Part shown: one piece after another, positions 26,198 through 38,446 of the stretch | Position numbering within the stretch: position 1 is the first letter of the stretch | Layout: each line of letters opens with the position of its first letter | NCBI GenBank assembly: GCA_021432605.1 | Contig: MU271156.1 | Coordinates: 434,001-498,000, forward strand | Direction of reading: 5' to 3' | From: Coniochaeta sp. PMI_546 | Taxonomy: Eukaryota; Ascomycota; Sordariomycetes; Coniochaetales; Coniochaetaceae | Length of the DNA: 64,000 bases | Program-made: the position numbers and the translations under genes | Notes under the pieces: generated by a model | Seen by the model: the letters and a program-made list of their open reading frames with translations, nothing else | What the model was told of the DNA's origin: nothing | Databases searched by the model: none

Positions 26198-28097
26198 CGT
26201 GAAATAAACTTGGCCGTTATTTGACTTAAGGCCTACCTATCGCTTGGTTGATTGGGAAGTGCACTGGCCACCAGGTGAGTGAACCAAATGCAGCATACTT
26301 GGCTGCTGAACTCTGTCAATGGTTCCCGAAGGGCAATTCCTTGCTGCGAGGGCTGCAAAATGCAAGTGACCTATTGACACAACATTAGCTTTTCGACCAG
26401 TACAATTGCAGAACGAAGCACGGCAGCATATCACGAACAGCAAGACAGCACTCAGGAAACATGACATAACAGTGGAAAGGAAGAAGCAAGCTTGATTTTC
26501 TCAAGGGTATGAGGGACTACTAAACATGTCCACCAAGCTGAGACCGACGTGTCTACACATCACAGACTAAGTCCAGGTCTCCCTTGGTGACGGACCGAGC
26601 AGGTCGCTTGCCGTCCCCCTTCCAATTATTTTCTATTTTTCTGTACCATCTCCCACTCTTCCAAAGACAGCCGTTGTCCCTGTGTGCCGAGAGCCCAAAA
26701 GGTCGAGCTAACAGTTGTTTCGGAAGCATGTTGGTGAGAGGTGATATGAGGTTCGGCCTAGGTCGGAGTTGTCAGGTAAGACCTGGCCGGTCTGTGGCGT
26801 CCGCGGCATGTAGCGATGCGCCGGGTAGCCAGCCACCAAATTTGTGAGTTTGTCCCGTGGTGGTGCAATTGACCACGAGACTGCTGAGTGTGTGTCGTAG
26901 GTGAGGCCGAGGTCGACTGGTCGAGTCCAGTCGTCTTCGACAAGAAGGTCGCGGTTACCACCATGGTAACCCGCCACCGATGATTTCCGGGTGCGTAGCC
27001 CGGGACGCACTTCGCTCTCCCCAGATAAGTGCGTCGTATTGTCCACAAATGCGCCCAAGACGAGCGCAATAAATGCCGTGTGCCGTAGGATATATCCTCC
27101 ACCCTGATTCCCGATTCGGCGACAGGTCGTTTCGCAGAGTGCCGACCCAATCCGTCGACGACGAGTGCGGACAACTCCCATAACGGGAGGAGATAGAAGA
27201 ACCCTCCCTTTTCCCAGTCCTCGCACCCCTCTCCAGTACCGACCACTCATCCATGAACATTAACGCCAATCGTGACGGTCCATCTTTCCTGTCCTGTACG
27301 CCATTAAACCCGAGAAAGTCATACCTTCCATCCGTCCAAACGCCCTGATAACACCGTATGTTGCAAAAGCAGTGGAAAAAAATTACCCGACACTCCGACG
27401 CTCAATTGCGACGAAACAGTGCCCGACGTCGACCCTAACCGTCTCCTCCGTAAATGGATGGACAGGCAGATGAACAGGCTGTCCTCCCACAAAAGCCAGA
27501 AAGTGTCGTGTATACCGAATCTGGCAAGCGGCAAGCAAGTGAGAAGCCCGAGAGATCGTGCCAATGTGTTGCACCAAGAACGCCTGTCCTGGATGACGTT
27601 GCAGCGCTTGGCAAGAGTACGACAATACCGAACCCAGGACAGAACCCGCATTTACGCCTTTCTAGAAACGATGCTGAATGCAAGACGTTTTTGTGAAAGA
27701 AAAGAATGCAAGAATTGAAAGACGTTCGTACAGCTGGATCCTTGGTGAAGCGGGTAGCATGGAATGGGATTCGGGTATTGGATACCCCACCCGAGCTGAA
27801 GACTGGTCCGGAATGAGAGCGAGAAGAAGACCGAATCACGGCTCAGATCCATGAATCGATCATTACCTCAAGTAGCGAGGAGTAGGTAGGTCGCAACCAC
27901 CTCACGTGCTGCATATGGTTCGGAGGAAAGCACTGCCAAGACGGAAGTCGGGCACAAGAGGGAGGAAAGGAAAGTGTGAATATTACATCCAACAAAGCAC
28001 AAACACAAAAAAAAACAAAACAGTAGTCTCATAACCTTACTCCAGTCTGATCCTCGACCCAAAAACACCATCGTGTTCCGCGACGGGAAGGATCAGA
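26198..28097. other. Gene-free region
   Basis: Many open frames of 80-180 residues overlap on both strands (for example 26708-27250 and 27319-27839) but show no motifs, no consistent splicing and arginine/serine-rich shadow-like composition. The last part before 28098 is the 3' region of the Dhh1 gene. Confidence 0.4.
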
Positions 28098-29885
28098 TTA
28101 TGCTTGCCCGATGGGCTGAGTGGGTTGCCCTTGAGGACGGCCACCCCGCTGGCCCCCGTAGTTCTGGTTCTGGCGCTGCCCCTGGTATCCACCACGACCA
28201 CGACCTCCGCGGGGGCCTGGTGCACCGCGGTTACCCTGGTATGGTTGCCTGGGCTGGTTGTTTGACGGGTAGTTGCCGTTTTGATGGGTGCCCTGGTTCT
28301 GCCAATTCTGCTGAGGCGCGGGAAGAGAAGGTTGTTGTTGTCGTTGTTGCTGCTGCTGCTGCGGCTGCTGCGGCTGTTGCGAACCTGACGCCTGGCCATC
28401 TTGCTGGATTGCCGGCTTGTTCTGCGTGTGCTGTGGGTTCGGCCTCAAGTTCGTGATGGGACGAGGGATAGACTCCGGGTTCTCATAGACGTAGAGACTC
28501 TTGTCGATCGTCGCAGGAATTGGCTGAATTTCGGTGCCCAAGTCACGCTCGATGTTGTAGAGGTTGAAGCGGTCGTCCCAGTTGATCAGGTTGATAGCCA
28601 GACCGAGGTGGCCGTACCGCCCAGAACGACCGATGCGATGGAGGTAGGTCTCGGCGTTCTTAGGGAAATCGAAATTGATGACGACGTTGACGGCCTGGAT
28701 ATCGATACCACGGGTGAGGAGATCGGAACAGACCAAGTTCCGGCACACACCGTTACGGAAATCGTGGAAGACTCGGTTCCGGGCCTGCTGTGCCATCTTG
28801 GCATGGCTGTAGAAGCAGGAGTAACCAAGTTCGGTGATCTTCTTGGCAAGAAGCTCCACTCTGTTTGTCGAGTTGCAGAAGATGATGGACTGGTTGATCT
28901 GTAGTTTGGAGAACAAGGTGTTCAGGCAGTGGACCTTCTGCTTCTCGTCCACAAAGGCATAGTACTGCGTGATACCCCGCAACGTAAGCTCGTCCATGAG
29001 GTTGATCTCGTAAGGGTCGTTCATGTTCTTATCCGAGAAGTCCTTGACCGACAGAGGGAAGGTCGCAGAGAACAGCATCACCTGGCGGTCCTTGGGGTGG
29101 AACTGCAGAAGCTGTTCGATGACCGGGGTGAACTCGGCAGAGAGCAGCTTGTCGGCCTCATCCATGATGAACATTGGGCACTCGCTCAGGTCGGCGACGC
29201 CCTTTCCAGCGAGATCCAAAATCCGGCCCGGCGTGCCCACCACTATGTGAACAGCATCCTGGAGGCGGAGAATGTCGTCCCGAAGGCCTGTTCCACCGGT
29301 TGTGACCATGACGTTGATGCCGAGGTGCTTTCCCAAAGTCTTGCAAACCTGAGATGTCTGCATCGCCAGCTCTCTGGTGGGCACAAGTATCAAACATTGG
29401 ATTTTTGACACTTTTGGGTTGATCTTTTGTAATGCCGGGATAACGAATGCAGCTGTCTTTCCGGTTCCGTTCTTGGCGCGAGCGAGAACATCGCGGCCTG
29501 CCAGAGCAACGGGGATGCTCTCTTCTTGGATGGGTGACGGCTTCTCGAATCCGGCTTCGAAGATACCCATGAGTAAATCGCGAGAAAGACCAAAGTCTTC
29601 AAATTCCAGTCCTTTTGTGTTTGTGACATCCTAAGCAAGCCGCATTGTGAGCAGAAGAACAACACGAAGCAATAGCAGGGTAGCGAAGAGACATCACATC
29701 ACGGTGCATGAAGCAGTGCTAACAGATCCGAGCCGTGTACATGCATGTGCTTTAGCAAGATGGCTTACCTCTGTCTGTTGCCTATTGTCCTTCCGGGGAA
29801 GCTTGAGGTCTTTCTTCCAGTCATCTGAACTCGTGCCATCCTGCAACGTGGACGCCTTCAGCTTTTCCACCAGCGCGTCCGTCAT
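28098..29885 (-). CDS. dhh1: ATP-dependent RNA helicase Dhh1 (DDX6)
   Basis: A DEAD-box helicase of processing bodies that promotes mRNA decapping and translational repression. Exons 29885-29769 and 29630-28098, with a 138 nt intron, give 549 residues. Motifs in order: Q motif [14 protein letters not shown] (66-79), Walker A AKNGTGKT (91-98), PTREL (123-127), TPGRILD, DEAD (196-199), SAT (227-229) and HRIGRSGR (370-377). Family-typical blocks such as [20 protein letters not shown] follow. The C-terminal 120 residues are a low-complexity tail rich in Gln, then Gly/Arg with RGG-like repeats, as expected for P-body condensation. It is divergent from the J-protein gene. Confidence 0.97.
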
Positions 29886-30817
29886 TCTGTCTGTCTCGGG
29901 GAGTGGTAAGAGGATTTCTTTGTATGGTTATCGGCGAGTCGAGAAGCAGGGGCGGTAGCTGTCTCTATCGGAATGATGGGATGTCCAAAGTAGGCGGTGA
30001 GGAATTTTCTGATTGCGGGGGAGATGCACTGGCTGATAGGGCGCTCGTGAGGAATCGATCAGAGGGTAGAGGTCAGAAGTTGACGTTCGGTGAGAAGGTG
30101 AGACCGGGCGTTCAGGTCGTGGCGGGAGCCTGATCGTCTCGATAGGCGAGGAAGAGGAAAGAAGTCTGAGTAATTTTCAGGAACGAAACAGGTGTAGTGG
30201 AGATCCTGTTTGCGCCGGGTGAAGATGTGCCGTGAAGCTCTCTCTAGAGTGGTGTGGTCTGTAGGTCTCGGTGTCAAGAAGAAGCCTGCTGGCGTTTTGT
30301 GGCAGGTTTTACGGTGATTGTTGATATTTTGCTTTTGTTGGTTGGAGGTGAAGTTAGCTGAAAGTGAAGTGACGACGAGAGAGCTATAGTGCACTGTGGT
30401 AGGACCACCTGTGGTAGGTAGCATCCCAAACCCGACTTGGCAGGTCCCACGTGACATTGGGATGAACTCAATGCGCTCTCAAGAACTAATAAAAGGCACT
30501 GCACAGAGCAAACTTACCTTGTCCAATCATGTGACCGCTATGTCTTTTCCGTTGGCTCCACAGCCAAGTGGGTAGCAGTACAGTACCTTACATAGAGCCT
30601 TGGAGCTACGAGCACTGTGTAGGTACCGTCCCTCTGATGCCCGGTCCGGGTGTCGGTTCCAACCGCGATAAGGTTGGCCGCTCATATCACCTTACATCCT
30701 CAGCTTCCGATACTGATGATCCTCACCTTGGACTGCCGACAAAACTCTTAATCTTGCCGCCGCCACGATGGTTTTTGGCCGTGCGGCTGCAAGCGGAACG
30801 CCCAAATAACCTCGAAC
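29886..30817. other. Divergent promoter region
   Basis: The 5' regions of dhh1 (minus) and the J-protein gene (plus). The long spacing fits a lengthy dhh1 leader. No gene is recognised in it. Confidence 0.5.
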
Positions 30818-31720
30818 ATGCTTTTGAAGCACGCAAATCTCCCCTTATGCTACACCAGCTGCCTGCACGCGACACCCGCCGCGTCGACAATATCGAATAC
30901 GTCATCATGTAGACCAAGTGTTCGCAGACAACACACGCCATCAACAAGGACATCCACGTCGGCGACACGGACGAGAGGACCGTCCTCGACATGCAACAGG
31001 TCCTTTGCTACCGCTCGACATGGCGGGAGGACTCGAGCAGACGGCAGGCGAGCTGCTGGAGATTCTTCGGCACCTCCGTGGCCCACGAACAAGGAGCCCA
31101 CGCCGTATGACATCTTCCACATATCCAAGGGATCCGTGTACAACAAGATGCGATTCTACGAGCTTGTCAAGCTCTATCACCCCGATCGAAGGCACCACAC
31201 CCAGCACGATGGCCTGCCACACCTGACAAAGCTAGAGCGGTACCGCCTCGTCGTCGCTGCCAATGATATCCTCAGTGACCCGGTGAAGCGCCGTCTCTAC
31301 GACATATATGGAGCTGGTTGGGGTGGGAAAGGAGACATGCAGAACAACTTCCGCGAGATGGATAGGGCATGGCGGTCAGCGCCCGGCAACGCCAGCATGA
31401 ACGCCACGTGGGAAGACTGGGAGCGGTGGTACGACGAACGAGACGGTAAGAAACAGCAGCCCGTGTTCATGTCCAACGGCGGCTTTGCCGTTCTCGTCCT
31501 CTTCTTCATCGTCATTGCCGGCTGGGGCCAGGCCACGAGAGCCGGGAAGCACTCTCTCAGCCTGCTCGAGATGCGAGAAGAGAAGCACGAGGCCGTCAGC
31601 AAGGAATTGCAACACAGGGTTGCTGAGGCATCTGGGCAGAGCAGAGAGGACAGGGTGCAGAGCTTCTTACGACAGAGGCAAGGCTGGGGCTACGACGTAC
31701 CGTCTAGCCAAGGGCGGTGA
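30818..31720 (+). CDS. Mitochondrial J-domain protein (JID1-like)
   Basis: A J-domain cochaperone of 300 residues in one exon. The N-terminal 90 residues are rich in Arg, Ser and Thr and poor in acids, as in a mitochondrial presequence. The J domain begins at TPYDIFHIS and holds the essential HPD at residues 121-123 (KLYHPDR), ending around RRLYDIYG. A single membrane span lies at about 221-237 (FAVLVLFFIVIAGW), followed by a charged helical tail. Length and layout match yeast Jid1, a mitochondrial Hsp40-like protein, so an inner-membrane partner of mitochondrial Hsp70 is likely. The assignment to JID1 rests on architecture rather than detailed identity. Confidence 0.87.
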   Translation: MLLKHANLPLCYTSCLHATPAASTISNTSSCRPSVRRQHTPSTRTSTSATRTRGPSSTCNRSFATARHGGRTRADGRRAAGDSSAPPWPTNKEPTPYDIFHISKGSVYNKMRFYELVKLYHPDRRHHTQHDGLPHLTKLERYRLVVAANDILSDPVKRRLYDIYGAGWGGKGDMQNNFREMDRAWRSAPGNASMNATWEDWERWYDERDGKKQQPVFMSNGGFAVLVLFFIVIAGWGQATRAGKHSLSLLEMREEKHEAVSKELQHRVAEASGQSREDRVQSFLRQRQGWGYDVPSSQGR

Positions 31721-32330
31721 TTGAAGCAGCCTCCACGAATGCAATGCCTTCTCGTCCCAGGCACATTCGACAAGCCACAGCTTCCTGAAGAATCGAGGCC
31801 GCTATTGAGAGTTGGTCGAGTTTGTATGTTGTGTATTTGGGCTTCAAGGCCACTGTCTGGGTGCCGATTTGGCTTTGCCGAGACACCTATCGTCTTCAGA
31901 TGATGACGAGTGAATATGTCTTGTACTCAGAACTGAGAGCATCCCTCTTTTTTCCCGCGCATGCCGAATGTCCTCTCGCCTCGTCGAATAGCTCTTGTCA
32001 TCTATCCAGTTTTCTGCTTCCAAAATGGTGGCAATGCTGCGTTATCAAACCACGCCGCCTTCCATCTCCATTCAGCATCCGTCGCTTCCCTTTGCCAACT
32101 CTAACTCTCGTTTGTTAGACCACACTCTCGAGGCACCGCCTTGAAGCCACAGATGATAACATGGTAAAATATAGCATTCGTTACGACTTCATGGAAAAAC
32201 AGCTCAAATTAACCACACTCGTCGATACTCTCCAGCCACTTTGCCTGTCTCCTGGAGCACCAGACCTGCACGAGTTCGCATCGCATACTTAGTCCTGACG
32301 ACCATGTCGTATGAACCACCATCATAGCTC
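31721..32330. other. Intergenic region
   Basis: The 3' region of the J-protein gene. Nothing else is recognised. Confidence 0.45.
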
Positions 32331-33024
32331 TTATCCACGTCCATCCACACACCGGCACCCTTGAGAAGGCACCGTCCATTCAGACAGACCGAACTCGTCG
32401 CTGCGGAGCCACAAATGCAGGAACCACATCACACCGCTCGGAGTTAGGTGTCGTTGAAGTCGAAGTGGCGTCAGAGTTCCCGGTATACGCAAGGAGCCAC
32501 TACGTATGAGGCCACCGGCCTGCTCCACTGAGATGGAGCAGACTGTGGTAAGAAGGTCTTTCACTTCTACCTCAATAGCTGGCTCAACTCGTCCATCGAC
32601 TGGAATCAATGAGAATGAGGCAGCTCGATGTGTTTCTCGGCGGACAGATGGGGAGCCGTCGCATTGGCAGCAATATCGACATATTACACATATCACAACC
32701 GATGTTATTCGATAACTCTCCTCCAGAGTCCCGCAATGCACTCATCATCCAACAGAGCTCGACTTTCCCAACGACGCCGGCAAACGCAATTACCTTGTTC
32801 TCCGCATAGGATAACTTTGCGTTTGTGTACTCCCAAATGGCTCTGGACGAACAACGTTCGAGAAGGTCCGACCGACGTGCCACCTCTAGGTTTGGCTGAT
32901 GAAGGGAGCCGAGTGGCGAGCTGAGAGCTTCTATGCGGCTTTCAATTCGCAACACTCCTAAAAGAGCTGCTTGGCGCCACAATGGAGATGTCATGGGGTC
33001 AAGTAGTACTCCTGGATTACCCAA
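32331..33024 (-). pseudogene. Relic of a HET-domain gene (C-terminal part)
   Basis: Two minus-strand frames carry peptides typical of the region downstream of the HET domain in heterokaryon-incompatibility proteins. One holds EYTNAKLSYAENKVIAFAGV, matching the common block that ends YAENKLIALSGIA. The other holds RAASFSLIPVDGRVEP, matching the common APSWSWASIDG block. The order is right but the frame is broken in at least one place, and no HET core is visible upstream. I read it as an old, inactive copy. The remains may extend towards 33430, but that part is not recognisable. Confidence 0.55.
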
Positions 33025-34867
33025 GCCCGTGTGTCGAGAGGTGCTTCACTCACGTGGGTCTACCATATCGAGTCATCCTAGATGATTTAAAGAGAATCCA
33101 ACCGTACGTATCGAGCCTCCAACTCACGCGAAACAAGGCAGCAGACGGTGAATGTTTTCGGCAAGTCGGAAACGCGGCTACGGCTTCGAGACGCCTCCAG
33201 GTTGTCCTTGATCACTTGAGGAACTCTGCGGTGCCCCAGCAGGGAATGAGGTTAAAATAAGGCTCAGGAATCATGTGCTGTGAGAGTACAACAGGCATAC
33301 CATCCCATTCTCCTCGGCGTTGTCGAACGTATAAGTCAGGGACGCCAGTCGGGATCGCGCACCGCGGTTCATGTCCCGTGGTTAATGGGAAAATCCTTAA
33401 CATCTGACACCCTAATACATGAGTCGTCATTTCTGGATGATATCAGCAAGCCATACGGCCATATTCTCATTTGAAAGTGGCACGTACTCGATTGATATGT
33501 TGTCGAGCGTCGGCTCGTCGTCCAGGACCCGATCGTTGCGGAGCGCTGGGTCTCGGCCCGTTGGCTTGCGGTCAGCGGTGTGGAGAGGAGGGCCGGCGTA
33601 CCGTGAGAACCCATTCTCGGAAGCCCTGATCTATGAGCGTGAAGGTTTGACCTCGCAGGGTCGATGAGGCGAAGAGCAGATGGTGAGACCACAACGATCG
33701 AGGGTTAGGTGCGATCGGCATATCGGTGAGATACGATACAACTCACGCATGAGCGGCTAGTTCGATCTACCAGGTCTTCTGAACTAGACGACCGTGCAGC
33801 TGTAACAGCGCTGTCTTCAAAGTTAGGGGTCGGACATCATGGAAATCGACCGCTCGCCTATTGAAAGCCAAAGATGAGATACTTCGGACGCGTTTCCAAG
33901 CCATGGATTTGGCATTTTACACGCCAGGCTCATTTAATTGCAAATTTAAAATGGTGAGACGATCATACCGGGAAGCAAGTGGATGATTGCTCTCATCACA
34001 GGCACTCGATCAACCCCCGACTAAGGATTACTCAGAATATGCACCAGGAGAGGTCTAATCTGCCTCTTCAAGCTGTACCTACCGCATGTCGGCTTAAATC
34101 AATACACCATACGTCGCGCTAAGACGATACGATCGTTCCAACGCCTCGACGTTACACGGCATCTCCCAATCTTCCAGAGTGCAGGATCTGCAAACAACAA
34201 CCCGTCGCACAAACAAGAACAACAACAACGCCAAGCGGAGAAACTTCCACCCTTTCAGCCTCCGATCCTTCGAAGACACCCTAGCTTCTCGTCTGTCAGC
34301 AATAAGCACTCCCATTGGCAGGGCCGGTCGTCATCGCAATGCCGTAGCATTCTGACCACGATAACTCCCGGTGTGGCTTATTCTCCGCATGTCTCCCCGC
34401 ACATCGGCAATTGTTTTAGCTTGGAGAAACGAGACCGGACTGGGGGACAGGGGCGAGCTAGAGCTCGTTAGACCCTGCTTAGCTTCATTCTATGATGCTT
34501 GTTATTACCTTAGTCAAGCAACATCTGGTCGCTAGAGCTCGATGGGAGGCTGATATAAAGATTAGTACGCATGTTCTCCATGCGCGGGCGGGTCCTTCCC
34601 TTGGGACGCTATGCTAGTCCTTTGTCGACCAGAGGTGGCCTCGGTCCCAGAATCATATAAGTCTAGAGCTGGGATCCCCACCGACCTGGTGGCTACAAGA
34701 ATCTGGGAGATCGGCCATTTGATATCCATTCTCAGGTTGCCAGTGTAACTCTGAGACGGCACAACCGCGCCGCCAACCGAGAGTGACGCACGTCGACACC
34801 CTTATTCATCCAGTCCAAGCGATATCTTCCAGGCAGTCTGCACTCGAACTCACAGAAACTCGCCACA
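33025..34867. other. Gene-free region upstream of an MFS gene
   Basis: Some of this may be further HET relic, but I recognise no motif. The last 300 bp hold the MFS promoter. Short open frames lack support. Confidence 0.4.
34554..34560 (+). promoter_or_regulatory. Possible TATA box of MFS gene
   Basis: TATAAAG about 308 bp upstream of the MFS start codon. It is plausible, but other TATA-like words occur nearby (about 34646). Confidence 0.3.
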
Positions 34868-36668
34868 ATGTCGACGTCTGATGGCCTCAAGCCGGAGGTT
34901 GTCGAGGGCGAGAAGCCTCACCGCACCACTTCCCACGCTCTCAAGCTCCACGAGTACCGCGAGACAGAAGGATATGTTGTCGACGCGGAGTCAGGTGAGA
35001 ACGTGAAGGTCGCGAAAGACGGCCACACCCGTCTCATCCCGCAGCCCAGCGATGACCCAAACGATCCTCTGAACTGGAGCAAGAGCAAGAAGCATATTAT
35101 CCTCTTCATCATCTCCTTCATCGCCTTTCTCCCCGACTTTGGAAGCGCTACCGGCGCAGTCACTCTGCTGCCCCAAGCTGCGTATGTCTTGCCCTCTGAT
35201 GAGATGAGGGTAAGCGCCTGAACTAATGGCTGATATAGAGAATGGAACATGACGCCCGACGAAGTCAACCACTCACAAGTCGGAAATGTCTTCATGCTTG
35301 GTGCAGGAGGCGTCATCGGTAGGCACTAAATCCTTGTGCATGTGTTGCGCAAAACTCAAGCTGACCGTCGACCAGTCGTTATGCTCAGCGCCTACTTCGG
35401 CCGTCTCCCCGTCGTCTTCTGGTTCCTCATCTTCGCGACCATGACAGCAGCATGGTGTGCCGCAGCAACGAGCTTCGAGTCCTTTATGGCCGCGCGCATC
35501 CTCAATGGCTTTTTCTCGACCGTGGCACAGTCCGGTGGTCTCATGTTCATCCAGGACATATTCTTCTTCCACGAGCGAGCACGCAAGATCAACATCTGGG
35601 CGTAAGAGGCAACCCTTCACTAAAATTCCCATCACCCGTGCATATCTGACCCCGGGCATAGCTCCTTCATCGTCCTCAGCCCCTACATGGGCCCCCTCCT
35701 GGCCGCCTTCCAATTGACCACCAAGCCATGGCCGACCCCATTCTGGGTGTACTTTGCCCTCACGGCGCTAGGCCTCGTCCTAACCGTCTTCTTCCTCAAA
35801 GAAACCTACTACGACCGCACCCTCTCCATCCCGGAACAGCCATCCCTCGGCAGCCAGGTCGCTAGCGTGACAGGCGTTGCGCAGTGGAAGTCCCGCCACC
35901 TTCGTAACACAGCCGGCCAAGCCTGCTGGCGCGTCTTCAGCGTCCTCTTGAAGCCGGTGATATTCATAATCTGTATCTTCTACCTCCTCGTAAGTCTTTT
36001 TCACTCTCACACCTACTCTGCTTTCTATATGAGAAAAGTCAGAACTCTGACCTGCAACGCAGACCTTCGCCTGGGCCGTCGGCATCAACACAACCCTCGC
36101 GATGTTCCTCGGTCCGCAGTACGGTTTCGGCCTGAAGCAGATCGGCTTCTTCTACTTCACGCCCATCGTCGCCGCCCTGCTGGGCGAGATCACGGGCCAC
36201 TGGCTGCACGACATCCTGGCCAAGCAGTACATCCGCACGCACCGGGGCCACTTCGAGCCCGAGGTCCGGCTGCGCGCCATCTTCGTCGCCATGCCCTTCA
36301 TGATCGTCGGCCTCGTGCTCGTCGGCCAGAGCCTGGAGAACAACTGGCACTACATGGCCACCAGCGTGTCCTGGGGCATGTACGTCTTCAGCGCCATGGT
36401 CACGACGGTCGCGGTCAGTAGCTACTGCCTGGACAGCTACCCGGAGGCGTCGGGAGAGGTGTCGGCCTGGCTCAACTTTGCGAGGACGCTAGGCGGGTTC
36501 ATCATCAGCTATTTCCAGGTTACTTGGGCCACGGCGCAGGGCACGAAGCAGAGCTTTGGTATCCAGGGGGCCATCTGTGGAGCGGCATTCTTGTTCGTGC
36601 TGGTGCTGGTGTTTTGGGGCAAGAGGATGCGGGTGTGGGCTGGACCTTTGAACTTTGCTACTGTATAA
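34868..36668 (+). CDS. MFS transporter (DHA1-like)
   Basis: A major facilitator superfamily carrier, plasma-membrane or vacuolar, with unknown substrate. Five exons, 34868-35181, 35239-35318, 35376-35601, 35662-35989 and 36063-36668, give 517 residues; all four introns are 57-73 nt GT-AG. The first half holds DPLNWSKSKKHIIL, a common start of the fungal drug:H+ antiporter-type group, then LSAYFGRLPV in the loop 2-3 motif position and ARILNGFFSTVAQSGG. The large central cytoplasmic loop follows KETYYDR, a widely shared block. The second half has the usual six helices, ending SYFQVTWA and a short basic tail. It is convergent with the next MFS gene. Drug, polyamine or small-metabolite export are all possible. 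Confidence 0.93.
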
Positions 36669-36825
36669 GCAGAGGCATTGGAATGTTGGGAGACTTTGGT
36701 TGCGCTCTAAGCCTAGGACTAACGAGGATGCTGTGTATGTTTTGAGGAGAGCCATATAAGTGGCCAGATATCGATTGGGTATATTGTTCCTGCCTCGGCT
36801 GGTATATAAGAATCCAAACTTTGTC

Positions 36826-38446
36826 TCAAAGACACCACCTGAAATCAGGCGAATCTGGTCCATCCCTCAACTTCTCCGTCGGGATATCCGTCGCCTTGAC
36901 CTTGACCCCGCCTTGCTTCGCATCCCGTCGCCTATTATCCCACATCATGTACAGCCCAAACCCAAGCGTGAGCACGAACCCAGTGGCACCGAACGCAGCC
37001 GTGGTCGCCAGAGCCGGTATATACTTGGGCGCGTCCTTGTTCAGGAATATATTCGAGCTGACCACGCCCATCATGTTCGCCACCGGCACGCCGACGCTCG
37101 TCAGCACCACCCGTCGGCCCTCGTGCGCGACGTTGTTGTTGTACAGCACGTCCAGCAGCACGCTGGGCGCCGAGGTGCCCCAGGTCATCATGAAGCTGGC
37201 GAAGTAGGCGACGTGCAGCTGGTGCTCGACGTCTATCGCGGCGTAGATGACCATGCCGATGAAGGTGAAGAGGAAGCCGAGGGCGACGAAGGGGAACCGC
37301 AGGCGCGTGTAATCGCTTGCGAATGCAAGTAGGAGCAGGACCACCGCTCCAGAGACATTCGGCGCAACGGTGTACAGGTTCGTTTTGGTGGGACTGTACC
37401 CAAGCCGCGCAACGATTTGCGGTAAGAAAAGCGTGACAGACTGCAGCGGCACGCCCAGACAGATCTCGATAGCGAGGATAAGCCACGAAGTAGGCTGGCG
37501 GAAGATCTTCAGACTGTCTCTCACGTCGAGCTTCTCGTTCACCACAGACGAGGAGTCGATCGCCATGCGTCGGTAAGCCAGCTCCTTCTCCTCTGGAGAC
37601 AGAAAGCGCGCCTCAGACGCCGATCGCGGAAGGTACCAGAAAGCAAAGATGGAAAAGAGGACCGTCCCGCCACCTTCGATGGCAAAGAGGTACCGCCACG
37701 ACGCAATGGCACCACCTTGAAGCTGGAAGACGCCAAAGGCCAGCAGACCGCCGAATGCAGACGCAATGCTCTGCGCAGCATAGAAGATCGCCAGCCTGCG
37801 CGCCAGTTCGCCGCGGCGGTAGAACCTGGTCAGCTGTGTCAGCGCATCCCAGATGTGAAACAACGGCCCGGCAAGGATGTCCTAGAACGACTCACATAGT
37901 CTGATAATAAATGACCAACGGGAAAAAAGCACTCTCGCTCATGCCAAGAAACCACCTCAGCGCCATGATCCCCCCAAAGTTCTGCACACACACGACCAGC
38001 AGTGTAAAAGTGCCGAAGCAAAACATCATGCACGGCAGCACCCGGCTGGGGCCGTACTTCTTCCCCAGGATCCCCAGGAAGGGCGCGGTCAGCACGTAGG
38101 GCACGAAGAACACGGACAGCAGGATGTTGTACTGGTTGCCTACTAGCCCTAGCGAGGACTCGAGCCCCGGCTTCGCCGTCTTGGCGTTGCCGAGGTTGGA
38201 CTTGTCCAGGCTGTTGAAGAGGTACATGACCGCCAGCACGGGCAGGAGGCGGAGGTCGAACTTCCAGACCAGAGACCGCTCGGCTTTCGGGTCGATTGTC
38301 AGCGGGGCCGAGGCGGTGGGTATGGAGATGGATGAGCGCGCGCTCTGAGATGTGAGCTTTTCGGCTGTCTCGAGGTCGAGAGATTTTAGCTCGGGGTGAG
38401 TGCCTGCCGGCGTAGTTGGCGCCATGTTTTCTTGGGTGATGGCCAT
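36826..38446 (-). CDS. MFS transporter (anion:cation symporter, Dal5-like)
   Basis: An MFS carrier of the anion:cation symporter group that includes yeast allantoate permease Dal5 and vitamin carriers. Exons 38446-37896 and 37825-36826 give 516 residues; the 70 nt intron splits a Met codon and joins IYYQT to MFYRRGELARR. Group-typical blocks are KFDLRLLPVLAVMYLFNSLDK in helix 1, GLVGNQYNILLSVFFVPYV in helix 2, RWFLGMSESAFFPLVIYY in helix 4 and the loop YRRGELARRLAIFYAAQS. Twelve helices are plausible, with the central loop around FLSPEEKELAYRRM. The substrate cannot be assigned; nitrogenous or vitamin-like organic anions are common in the family. The 3' end lies 157 bp from that of the convergent MFS gene. 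Confidence 0.95.

Noticed and set aside
26708-27250. Minus-strand frames of 160-180 residues
   Set aside because: Two overlapping frames of similar length with no motif or splice partners; likely chance.
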